Of a DNA stretch of 41,130 nt, positions 1-5,479 are shown one piece after another. The DNA comes from a virus. The stretch is from the IMG/VR virus record IMGVR_UViG_3300047548_000307, positions 1 to 41,130 of that record; one strand, 5' to 3'. Numbering within the stretch: position 1 is the first letter of the stretch; each line of letters starts with the position of its first letter. A program made the position numbers and the translations under genes. The notes under the pieces are model-generated. The model worked only from the letters and a program-made list of their open reading frames with translations, did not search any database and was not told the origin of the DNA.

Positions 1-53
1 GGGTCGAGGGCTGGTGCCGTTCCGGTGCTGGGCTGGCGGGGCTGGGCATAAGT

Positions 54-89
54 GAACCCCGCCGGCTTGGGGGTTGTCCGGCGGGGTTC
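54..89 (-). terminator. Hairpin terminator at end of leftward gene
   Basis: A perfect 12-bp inverted repeat (54-65 with 78-89, arm GAACCCCGCCGG) encloses a 12-nt loop just past the stop codon of the leftward gene at 102-554. There is no clear U-tract, so termination is inferred from position and stem strength. Confidence 0.6.
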
Positions 90-101
90 TGTCGGTGACG
101 G

Positions 102-554
102 TCAGGCGGTTTCGTTGAGCAGGCTTTCGGGGTCGAAGTGGGCGAAGGATCGGCGGAGCAGGCTTGCCGGTGCCCGCATGTCGAGGCCGTTGAGGAGCAG
201 GCTGGCCAGACTGTAGGTGCCGTCGAGGTTGTGGGCCTCTTGGGCGTGTAGTCGGGCCATCGCCGGCATGTCTGACGCGTATTCGATCGCGGCGAGGGTT
301 GCGAGCGTTGGCACGTGTTCTAGGTCGGCGTTGGACATGGCGGCCAGAATCCCTATCAACGTCAGGCCGTCGAGCGTGTTGCGGCCGGCGCGGGCTAGCA
401 ACGCGTCGCGTAGCGGAATGTCGGTCAGGGTTTCGGAGAGGAGTGCCGGCGTTTCTACTTCGCCGGTCTGCTCGTAATGCTTGATTGCGTTTTCCCATGT
501 TTCCCAACGGTTTTTCCGTGTGGTGAGGGTTTCGGCGTCGAGTGTGGTTGTCAT
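102..554 (-). CDS. DUF4192-like protein
   Basis: A 150-residue soluble protein of unknown function. The second half, about residues 50-140, is helical, and its pattern (RDALLARAGRNTLDG near residue 50, then AMARLHAQEAHNLDGTYSLA followed by LLLNGLD) resembles the C-terminal part of DUF4192 proteins, which are common in actinobacteria and their phages. It is shorter than full cellular members. The ATG at 554 is preceded by a GGGAGG ribosome site inside a small hairpin (561-574). It is the only leftward gene at this end, facing the operon that starts at 726. The family assignment is by eye and moderately secure. Confidence 0.6.
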   Translation of the reverse strand: MTTTLDAETLTTRKNRWETWENAIKHYEQTGEVETPALLSETLTDIPLRDALLARAGRNTLDGLTLIGILAAMSNADLEHVPTLATLAAIEYASDMPAMARLHAQEAHNLDGTYSLASLLLNGLDMRAPASLLRRSFAHFDPESLLNETA

Positions 555-560
555 GTTGTG

Positions 561-591
561 AACCTCCCAAGGTTGCCGGCGGGGTTGCCGG
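561..591 (-). promoter_or_regulatory. Leader hairpins with embedded ribosome binding site
   Basis: Read on the minus strand, a 5-bp hairpin (576-580 with 587-591, arms CCGGC/GCCGG) is followed by a second one (561-565 with 570-574, arms AACCT/AGGTT, loop TGGG). The second contains the GGGAGG Shine-Dalgarno for the gene starting at 554. The same arrangement recurs before several rightward genes. A translational-control role is inferred. Confidence 0.55.
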
Positions 592-685
592 TGGCCTGAT
601 CGTCTCAGAATTCGGGGCCGGTTGCAAGGCTCGCCGGGCTTTCGGTGCTTGCGCGTGTCCGGGGCTTTCCCTTACCCTCTCCCTT

Positions 686-711
686 GGGTTCCCGTTGGGG
701 GTTCCCGTTGG
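686..711 (+). repeat. Tandem 13-bp direct repeat
   Basis: Two perfect back-to-back copies of GGGTTCCCGTTGG (686-698 and 699-711) lie directly upstream of the CCTTGGGAGG ribosome site of the gene starting at 726. They sit in the divergent intergenic region, where a regulator might bind. Confidence 0.7.
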
Positions 712-725
712 CCTTGGGAGGGCTT

Positions 726-1187
726 GTGGTTTCTACGTTTTCTGCCGTCGTCACGTTCACCGGTGAGGGTTCACCGTCTCGCGTTTTAGAGGTTTCCGGC
801 GAGCGGTCGGGCCTTTTCACCGTTCACGAATTGGCGCATGTTGCCGACGAATTCGAGTCTGCCGAGGGTAAGCCGTCGCCGTTGGACCGTGGCGACGGGT
901 ACACGGTTGTAACCCCGCTCCGTGTCGAGGAGCCGGCTACGGGCTTGCGCTGCTCGGCTTGTGGCAACACTTCGCAATTCGTCGTCGAGTATTCCTCGAC
1001 GTTCCTCGTCTCCGGTCGGGCTGGTGACGCGTATGAGCGTGACGGGTTGCTCGAGGAGTCCACTAGGGTCTCCGGTTGCTGGCGTTGCGGCTCGGAGTCT
1101 GTCGAGAGTGTTACGCACGAGTGCTGCCGTCACGAGTACGAGTCGGGTTGTTCGTGCTGCATGTCCGAGTGCGAAGTGTGGGCCTAG
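726..1187 (+). CDS. Cys-rich zinc-ribbon protein, first gene of rightward operon
   Basis: Unrecognised 153-residue protein. It has a CxxC pair at about residues 76/79 and another at 118/121, typical of a zinc ribbon, then a Cys/His-rich tail (residues 133-149). The GTG at 726 is chosen because CCTTGGGAGG, the ribosome-site motif shared by this operon, sits four bases upstream and no better start follows. Long open frames on the opposite strand here lack recognisable features. It is the first of four small Cys-rich proteins in the operon. A nucleic-acid- or protein-binding role is possible but unproven. Confidence 0.6.
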   Translation: MVSTFSAVVTFTGEGSPSRVLEVSGERSGLFTVHELAHVADEFESAEGKPSPLDRGDGYTVVTPLRVEEPATGLRCSACGNTSQFVVEYSSTFLVSGRAGDAYERDGLLEESTRVSGCWRCGSESVESVTHECCRHEYESGCSCCMSECEVWA

Positions 1188-1199
1188 GTTTAGCGGTTG

Positions 1200-1265
1200 C
1201 CGAGCCGGCTCCGGTCGGCTCGGTTTCCGGTGCAACTAGGCACCTAACAACCCATTGGGAGGGTT
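1200..1265 (+). promoter_or_regulatory. Three-hairpin leader A
   Basis: In the 82-nt gap 1188-1269, hairpin 1 (1200-1207 with 1216-1223, arms CCGAGCCG/CGGCTCGG, loop GCTCCGGT, then TTT) looks like an intrinsic terminator. Hairpin 2 pairs 1229-1233 with 1240-1244 (GGTGC/GCACC). Hairpin 3 pairs 1249-1253 with 1261-1265 (AACCC/GGGTT) around the ribosome site of the ATG at 1270. The arrangement matches leaders B and C. Confidence 0.65.
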
Positions 1266-1269
1266 ACAG

Positions 1270-1602
1270 ATGATGACGACAAATAGCGCGGCCGACGCTA
1301 CGGCTGGCGCTTGCACGTGGTCGGACTCGGCTCCGGCGTATGCCGAGCCGGTGGCCGACCTCTACCGTTGGTCGGTGAATTGCGAACACTTCCGGCCGTG
1401 GTGCGTGTTTCTCGATCTGTCGGGCCTGTCGGCCGACGTTTCGGGCGAGCCGGCGGCCGAGTGGCACGAGCCGGCCGACGGGCTTGGCATGCACGAATTG
1501 GCCCTACTTGGCGCGGCTCTCGAGGCTTACGCGTTGCGGCCGACCGACGTTACGGCGTGGATCCGCGATCTGGTTGCCGTCGAGATGAAGTGGGGGTTGT
1601 AA
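1270..1602 (+). CDS. Hypothetical acidic protein
   Basis: A 110-residue soluble, acidic, Trp-containing protein with no family I recognise. Two adjacent ATGs (1270 and 1273) follow TTGGGAGGG at ordinary spacing, and the first is used here. Its TAA stop overlaps the ATG of the next gene by one base, implying translational coupling. It is preceded by leader A, so its expression is probably set by that RNA structure. Confidence 0.65.
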   Translation: MMTTNSAADATAGACTWSDSAPAYAEPVADLYRWSVNCEHFRPWCVFLDLSGLSADVSGEPAAEWHEPADGLGMHELALLGAALEAYALRPTDVTAWIRDLVAVEMKWGL

Positions 1603-1712
1603 TGCCGACGCTATCGCTCCGGACACGTTGCGCCGAGTGTGGCCGTGTGTTCGATCTGCTCGACCCGACCGACTCGGCCGAGTGGGCCGGTGGCCACGAT
1701 TGCGAGGGTTAG
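1602..1712 (+). CDS. 36-residue zinc-knuckle-like protein
   Basis: A very small protein carrying CAECG near the N-terminus and a late HDC, so a CxxC...H.C zinc site is conceivable. It starts on TAATG, sharing one base with the previous stop, and has no separate ribosome site. The Cys/His pattern supports coding in this short frame. Function unknown. Confidence 0.5.
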   Translation: MPTLSLRTRCAECGRVFDLLDPTDSAEWAGGHDCEG

Positions 1713-1715
1713 GCC

Positions 1716-1859
1716 ATGCGCCGACGTACTCGCCTAACGCGTAGGGGCTGGGCCGTGTTGCTCGTGCTGGGCCTGCTCGCGTGGTATCTGCTCGCTGCTC
1801 ACCTCTACGCCGACTGTATGGCGGCCGGCGGAACGTGGGAGGTCTGCCGTTTCGGCTAG
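1716..1859 (+). CDS. 47-residue single-span membrane protein
   Basis: Begins with a strongly basic stretch (MRRRTRLTRR), followed by one hydrophobic segment (about residues 12-28) and a short tail with two Cys. Positive-inside topology predicts an external C-terminus. It starts three bases after the stop of the 36-residue protein. It ends the transcription unit before leader B. Function unknown. Confidence 0.55.
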   Translation: MRRRTRLTRRGWAVLLVLGLLAWYLLAAHLYADCMAAGGTWEVCRFG

Positions 1860-1870
1860 TCCGACGGTTG

Positions 1871-1944
1871 CCGGCGGGTTTCGTGCCCGCCGGTTTCCGC
1901 CGGTCTAGCGGGAAAGTCCCGCTACCGGTAACCCTTGGGAGGGT
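1871..1944 (+). promoter_or_regulatory. Three-hairpin leader B
   Basis: In the gap 1860-1948, hairpin 1 pairs 1871-1878 with 1886-1893 (CCGGCGGG/CCCGCCGG) and is followed by TTT. Hairpin 2 pairs 1906-1912 with 1918-1924 (TAGCGGG/CCCGCTA). Hairpin 3 pairs 1931-1935 with 1940-1944 (ACCCT/AGGGT, loop TGGG) and holds the GGGAGG before the ATG at 1949. The order is the same as in leaders A and C, with different stem sequences. Confidence 0.68.
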
Positions 1945-1948
1945 AACT

Positions 1949-2635
1949 ATGGAAACAAGTACGTCAGCGGCGCCGGGTACCGGTGCTGCAGCGGTCAGCT
2001 CACGCCTTCAGCGTGGGCTGGAGGTTTACACTGTCAGCATGTCAGCGGCGACGTTTGTCGCGGCCGTGAAGTCGGTTGCGTTGGCTGCCGACTCGAAGGC
2101 TGGCCTGCCTTTCGATCATGTCTCGGTGTCTATCGGCGACTGTGGCGGGGTCGAATTTGCGGCCACTGACCGCTACCGGCTGGCTGTAGCGTCGAGCGTT
2201 GATCACGTTTCGGAACCGGTGTCGGTTGCGCTTTTGCCGGTGAAGGAATTGGTTTCGTTTACTCGGTCGGTGAAGGTTCCGGCTCGAGGTCCGGTGGATC
2301 TGGTGACGTTTTCGTTTGGGACTGATGTCGTCTCGATCATGTTCGGAGGATCCTCGGTGTCGTGGAAGCGTTCCGATCTGCCGGACGTGGATAGGTTCCC
2401 GTCGTACCGGAAGCTGCTGGTCATGCCGGACCCGGTGTCTGGCGTGAACGTGTCGAATTGGAATCCGCAATTTCTTGCCGACGGGGCCGAAGCTTGCGGC
2501 CTTATGGGTAAGAAGAACACGGGTGTCCGGTTTAGTTTGTTCGTTCCCGACAAGCCGGCGCTACTGGAGCCGGTGGAGCCGTTGGAGGGTATGCGTTTCA
2601 GCTATCTGATTATGCCGGTCCGTATTCGCGGCTAG
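1949..2635 (+). CDS. dnaN-like: Shortened DnaN-like sliding clamp
   Basis: 228 residues, against about 370-400 for bacterial DNA polymerase III beta. Recognisable clamp elements are ATDRYRLAV (residues 72-80, the domain 2 signature), FPSYRKL (150-156, end of domain 2), NPQFLADG (172-179, middle of domain 3) and the C-terminal YLIMPVRI (219-226; compare YVVMPMRL in E. coli). Domain 1 and the first half of domain 3 appear missing, leaving about one and a half domains. Beta clamps encircle DNA and bind polymerases, ligase and MutS. No polymerase is seen in the window, so it may engage host partners or compete with the host clamp. ATG at 1949 is chosen on the strong GGGAGG; the in-frame ATG at 2039 is an alternative. 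Confidence 0.75.
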   Translation: METSTSAAPGTGAAAVSSRLQRGLEVYTVSMSAATFVAAVKSVALAADSKAGLPFDHVSVSIGDCGGVEFAATDRYRLAVASSVDHVSEPVSVALLPVKELVSFTRSVKVPARGPVDLVTFSFGTDVVSIMFGGSSVSWKRSDLPDVDRFPSYRKLLVMPDPVSGVNVSNWNPQFLADGAEACGLMGKKNTGVRFSLFVPDKPALLEPVEPLEGMRFSYLIMPVRIRG

Positions 2636-2646
2636 TGGTTTCCGTT

Positions 2647-2718
2647 CAGCACCGGCTCCGGTCGGTGCTGCTCGGTGACCGCTAGGCAGGGTGCCTAGGG
2701 TCTGACCCTTGGGAGGGT
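2647..2718 (+). promoter_or_regulatory. Three-hairpin leader C
   Basis: In the gap 2636-2722, hairpin 1 pairs 2647-2654 with 2663-2670 (CAGCACCG/CGGTGCTG) and has the same eight-base loop, GCTCCGGT, as leader A. Hairpin 2 pairs 2682-2688 with 2692-2698 (CTAGGCA/TGCCTAG). Hairpin 3 pairs 2705-2709 with 2714-2718 (ACCCT/AGGGT, loop TGGG) around the ribosome site for the ATG at 2723. Confidence 0.68.
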
Positions 2719-2722
2719 TGTT

Positions 2723-2920
2723 ATGGAAAGTGTAATTAGTCGGGAGTCGTTCGGCTGGGACGTTCACCTTGTCGAATATTCACCGTATCGGTGCGACGTG
2801 TTGGACGACGAGCGGCCGGTCCGGACGTTCCGTGGAGAGTGTGCGTACATGGACGCTACACGTTATGCAACTGATCTGGTTATGTCCCGCGCTTACGGTA
2901 CGCCGTTCAGGGGAGAGTGA
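2723..2920 (+). CDS. Hypothetical 65-residue protein
   Basis: Small soluble protein starting MESVISRESFGWDVHLVEYS, with no family recognised. The ATG lies six bases after GGGAGG. It is first in a run of five genes (2723-3920) that are spaced by four bases or overlap, ending with the Rpf-like enzyme, so leader C probably controls the whole run. Confidence 0.65.
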   Translation: MESVISRESFGWDVHLVEYSPYRCDVLDDERPVRTFRGECAYMDATRYATDLVMSRAYGTPFRGE

Positions 2921-2924
2921 CTCC

Positions 2925-3155
2925 GTGAGTATTCTCGAAAGTATGACCATTCCGGAAACGGTTTCTATCTGTTGCCGTGATTGCGGATCCGACGCCGGTC
3001 CGGCGTGGGTTCACGCCGACGACGGGTCACTAATGCACTGCGGCAGGTTCGCCCATTGGCGGGACTGCGAGTGCGGCACTGCCGGCTGTACGACGATTGT
3101 CTGCGGCAAGTGCCAAGCCGAGTTACCGGACTGCGAAAGTGACGTGACAGTATGA
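2925..3155 (+). CDS. Cys-rich zinc-binding-like protein
   Basis: 76 residues with about ten cysteines, including CCRDCG (residues 16-21), a CEC and later GC, and CGKC (60-63), plus several His. This is consistent with one or two structural zinc sites. The GTG at 2925 follows a GGGGAG ribosome site; an in-frame ATG at 2943 is an alternative. The last codons overlap the next gene (ATGA). Function unknown. Confidence 0.6.
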   Translation: MSILESMTIPETVSICCRDCGSDAGPAWVHADDGSLMHCGRFAHWRDCECGTAGCTTIVCGKCQAELPDCESDVTV

Positions 3156-3349
3156 CCGAGGGTATCTTTTGGTCGGAGCTTGCCGAGCTTACGCACGATG
3201 AGCAGGTGGAGAGGTTCGGGTTTTGCACATGCGAGGACGGCCCTAAAGTTTTCGAGGACTGCCCGACGTGCTACTGCGCCGAGTGCTGTCCGGAGGGACA
3301 CTGCGGCTGCGAACAATGCGCCGAGCCTTGCGTATGGGAGTGTGGCTAG
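3152..3349 (+). CDS. Very Cys-rich small protein (12 Cys in 65 residues)
   Basis: The N-terminal third is acidic and helical. From about residue 24 on there are twelve cysteines in closely spaced CxC, CxxC and CC pairs, a density suggesting several bound metal ions (zinc-cluster or metallothionein-like) or disulfides. There is no signal peptide, so metal binding is more likely. It is coupled by ATGA to the gene before, and its TAG overlaps the GTG of the gene after. No family recognised. Confidence 0.6.
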   Translation: MTEGIFWSELAELTHDEQVERFGFCTCEDGPKVFEDCPTCYCAECCPEGHCGCEQCAEPCVWECG

Positions 3350-3477
3350 TGCCTTACGTGCTGGTTATTCTCGCCGTGTTCACCGTTCCGGCCGCATTGG
3401 CGGAGGGAAACACTCCGGCGCTAGTGTTCGTGGCGCTTGTAGGTATTGTCGGTCTAATAGTTGGAGGTAAGGAATGA
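3349..3477 (+). CDS. 42-residue double-span membrane protein, holin-like
   Basis: Almost entirely hydrophobic, with two predicted membrane segments (about residues 3-18 and 24-39) separated by a short polar turn (EGNT). The GTG at 3349 overlaps the preceding TAG, with GGGAG eight bases upstream. Its TGA overlaps the ATG of the Rpf-like muralytic gene. A tiny two-span membrane protein directly before a cell-wall enzyme suggests a holin-like role, but the enzyme has its own signal peptide, so this is inference. Confidence 0.5.
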   Translation: MPYVLVILAVFTVPAALAEGNTPALVFVALVGIVGLIVGGKE

Positions 3478-3920
3478 AACGAGCCGCTTTAGCGGCCGGC
3501 GTGGCGGGTCTAGCATTCATGCTAGGCCCGTCGCTGGCGCCGGTACCGGTTGCCCCGGTGCCGGTGCCGGCGTTGCCAGCTAACGTGTCTGACGCTGCGA
3601 CATTCTTAGGGTTCGGTCACCCTTCGGAAGCTGCTAAGCTTTTCACGTTTGAGGATCTGCCGAAGGCTTGGCAACGGCTGGCCTTGTGTGAATCATCGGG
3701 CCGGCCGGCTGTCCGTGGCGGTAAGCGCGGGCAATACCGGGGCCTTTTCCAAATCGAATTTCCCCGCACGTGGGTCGCCCACGGTGGCGAACTGCATGAC
3801 CCGCCTTCAGCGGCGAACGTGTCTGTGCAGTATGGTGTGGCTATGAATATTTGGAAGGATCGTGGATCCTCACCGTGGCCGCATTGTGGTAAGTATCTTC
3901 GTGAAGTTTATGGCAGGTGA
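3474..3920 (+). CDS. Secreted Rpf/transglycosylase-like muralytic enzyme
   Basis: 148 residues. An N-terminal signal-like segment (MKRAALAAGVAGLAFML) is followed by a Pro/Val linker and then, from residue 66, a resuscitation-promoting-factor/transglycosylase-like domain. WQRLALCESSG resembles the family's W.rlAqCESgG with catalytic Glu (E73), YRGLFQI resembles YyGGLQF, and WPHCG near the C-terminus supplies the second disulfide Cys (C72/C138). Rpf enzymes cleave actinobacterial peptidoglycan and wake dormant cells. It is last in the rightward operon and followed by a strong terminator. It could act in lysis, entry or host resuscitation. A separate endolysin occurs at 13204-13641. Confidence 0.8.
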   Translation: MKRAALAAGVAGLAFMLGPSLAPVPVAPVPVPALPANVSDAATFLGFGHPSEAAKLFTFEDLPKAWQRLALCESSGRPAVRGGKRGQYRGLFQIEFPRTWVAHGGELHDPPSAANVSVQYGVAMNIWKDRGSSPWPHCGKYLREVYGR

Positions 3921-3970
3921 TACCCGCCTTCAGCGGCGGCGTGTCGTTTGACTGCCAGCTATGATCTGGT

Positions 3971-4105
3971 TTAGTCTTCCTCTACCGGCTCGGTGAGGGG
4001 AAGCACTGGGCCAGTACCTCCCAAGGGTGAAGCCCCCGCTTCGGCGGGGGCTTCTTTATGTTCGGTGAACAGTTTCACATACCCGTCCCACCAGTTCGAT
4101 GTCAT
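3971..4105 (-). CDS. Possible 44-residue protein overlapping the convergent terminator
   Basis: Open frame beginning MTSNWWDGYVKLFTEHKEAP, with its ATG overlapping the previous stop as ATGA, the pattern used throughout this leftward operon. The middle of the frame is formed by the GC-rich terminator hairpin (4029-4054) and a second long hairpin (about 3976-4003), so the frame may be partly accidental. It would be the last gene of the early operon. Function unknown. Confidence 0.42.
   Translation of the reverse strand: MTSNWWDGYVKLFTEHKEAPAEAGASPLGGTGPVLPLTEPVEED
4029..4057 (+). terminator. Intrinsic terminator of rightward operon
   Basis: Perfect 11-bp stem (4029-4039 with 4044-4054) capped by a TTCG tetraloop and followed by TTT on the plus strand. 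It lies about 110 bp past the Rpf-like gene, between converging operons. On the minus strand there is no U-tract. Confidence 0.85.
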
Positions 4106-4275
4106 ATGTTTTCCGTATTTTCTGGAACTGGAAGTTCAATCGCAATGCTAAGTTCATATGCAACTTCACGAAGTAACTGTTTCGCTTGATCGCAAACGTG
4201 TGCCGGTGGTTCAACTGTTGACCAGTAGTTTATGTAGTGACGCACCCAGTACAGAGCTTCATCTCGTTCAGACAT
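4102..4275 (-). CDS. Hypothetical 57-residue protein
   Basis: Starts MSERDEALYWVRHYINYWS and continues as an amphipathic helical protein (DQAKQLLREVAYELSIAIEL). The ATG overlaps the last eight bases of the upstream gene and its stop overlaps the next ATG, fitting the coupled operon. The composition is protein-like throughout. No family recognised. Confidence 0.65.
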   Translation of the reverse strand: MSERDEALYWVRHYINYWSTVEPPAHVCDQAKQLLREVAYELSIAIELPVPENTENI

Positions 4276-4726
4276 GGAACTTGTTCAACTTCTCCTGCGG
4301 CACTGCATACACCGGCGGGCGACGACGATCTGGTGTGTCCAGATATTCGTCCTTCTTCGCATCATGCCCAAGCATCCAACCGATCACGTTGTAGGTCGGC
4401 ATGCCACCAGTGACCAGCACATACTTGCGATCCGGATCCGCATCGGTGAACACCAGCAACCTTCCGGTTAGGTGTTTCGTGAACTTCACATCGATGTTCG
4501 GTTTGATGTCGACACCGTTGTGTCCGAAGTCTGATGCCCAATAGATGCCGAGGTGTTTCGCAACCGCCATCTCAGCACCGGCACCGTCGATGTCTAGCAG
4601 GATCCGTTCCCACGGGTTCATGGTTTGGATGCCACGCATCTGCCGGTTGTTCGCTGCGGATGCGTAGCGTGCGAGTGCTGTGTTGATGACCGCTACGATC
4701 TCGTGCTTCTCGAGTGTTATGACCAC
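4268..4726 (-). CDS. Hypothetical protein, possibly PD-(D/E)XK-like
   Basis: 152 residues. GAEMAVAKHLG (about residues 49-59), then GVDIKPNIDVKFT (about 71-83), then alternating strands ending in YAVPQEKLNKF, resemble a restriction-endonuclease-like layout seen in phage proteins of unknown function: a Glu in a first helix, an acidic strand and a downstream Lys. I cannot confirm a catalytic triad. The GTG at 4726 is preceded by AGGTGGA and overlaps the sigma-like gene by ten bases. Confidence 0.6.
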   Translation of the reverse strand: MVITLEKHEIVAVINTALARYASAANNRQMRGIQTMNPWERILLDIDGAGAEMAVAKHLGIYWASDFGHNGVDIKPNIDVKFTKHLTGRLLVFTDADPDRKYVLVTGGMPTYNVIGWMLGHDAKKDEYLDTPDRRRPPVYAVPQEKLNKFHV

Positions 4727-5355
4727 GGTGTCGGTCCACCTAACTGTCGGTTGATGAACCGGAGAAGTTCTTTCACCCGCCGTTCCGCCGTGGACTTACT
4801 AATGTTCCATGCTTGTGCGAGCTGTTCGAATGTCATCTCTTGCGTGTAGTACTGTTCCAGCATCTGCTGATCTTCAGTAGAAAGTTTGTCGTAGATGCGG
4901 CGAATGTCCACGATCATGGCAATCAGGTTGCCACCTTCGCTCGGTGCCGACGGTCGCTTCGGCTGTCCGTCGTCAACGTGTTCGACGATTAGTTCGGCTG
5001 TGGTTTCGAAGTTGATCGCTGCGGGCATGAGTTCAGCGATCATTGCCTGGTCGTAGAAGAATTCGTCACCGGTTTTGTAGCCGAGTTTCTCGGCTTTCTC
5101 TTTCCGTGCGAATCGTTCTGCATACCTACGCATGCGTGCCATGATGCGGCGTGCAGTCCACCGTGTCTGCTCCCTGCCTTCAACGTACGCCTCAAGCAGT
5201 TCTTCAGCCAGCTTCGGGTGGGTGAGGATGTACACGTGGATCTCTTGGATCAGATCGTTAGTGTCAACGTAGCCGTCGAACTGTCGTGCCACTGATCTTG
5301 CTGCCGGTGCAGCGAGGTCGCGTAGGTGTTCTTCGGGGTCAGTGTGTTTCATCAT
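4717..5355 (-). CDS. Sigma-factor-like transcription regulator
   Basis: 212 residues from the ATG pair at 5355/5352. DTNDLIQEIHVYILTHP (about residues 31-47) resembles sigma-70 region 2, and the C-terminal LSTEDQQMLEQYYTQEMTFE with QLAQAWNISKSTAERRVKELL looks like a region 4 helix-turn-helix. The lengths suit a small alternative sigma or sigma-like factor that would direct host RNA polymerase to phage promoters. Region 2 is only weakly matched, so an HTH regulator is the alternative. The gene overlaps both neighbours within the early operon. Confidence 0.65.
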   Translation of the reverse strand: MMKHTDPEEHLRDLAAPAARSVARQFDGYVDTNDLIQEIHVYILTHPKLAEELLEAYVEGREQTRWTARRIMARMRRYAERFARKEKAEKLGYKTGDEFFYDQAMIAELMPAAINFETTAELIVEHVDDGQPKRPSAPSEGGNLIAMIVDIRRIYDKLSTEDQQMLEQYYTQEMTFEQLAQAWNISKSTAERRVKELLRFINRQLGGPTPWS

Positions 5356-5479
5356 CCGGCCATTCGAGGTAGGTGTCCATGTTTTCGAATGCTTTGAATC
5401 CGATAACCGCACCAAGTAAGGAGAAGGTGCTTGCTACGGCTATGAACCAGATGATGGTTCGCTTTACTTTTCCGGCCAC
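5339..5479 (-). CDS. 46-residue single-span membrane protein
   Basis: A GTG at 5479 with GGAG upstream opens a frame reading basic N-terminus, hydrophobic segment (IIWFIAVASTFSLLGAVIGF, residues 9-28), then an acidic tail (LEWPDDETH). It overlaps the ends of the Nmad1-like gene and the start of the sigma-like gene. The membrane-protein pattern makes coding likely. Function unknown. Confidence 0.6.
   Translation of the reverse strand: MAGKVKRTIIWFIAVASTFSLLGAVIGFKAFENMDTYLEWPDDETH

Noticed and set aside
99-110. 12-bp match CGGTCAGGCGGT to 41087-41098, as a terminal repeat
   Set aside because: Too short, and one copy is in a coding region; it does not show terminal redundancy.
786-1235. Leftward frame opposite the first rightward Cys-rich gene
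   Set aside because: Arg-rich composition without motifs; the plus strand has CxxC pairs and the operon-type ribosome site.
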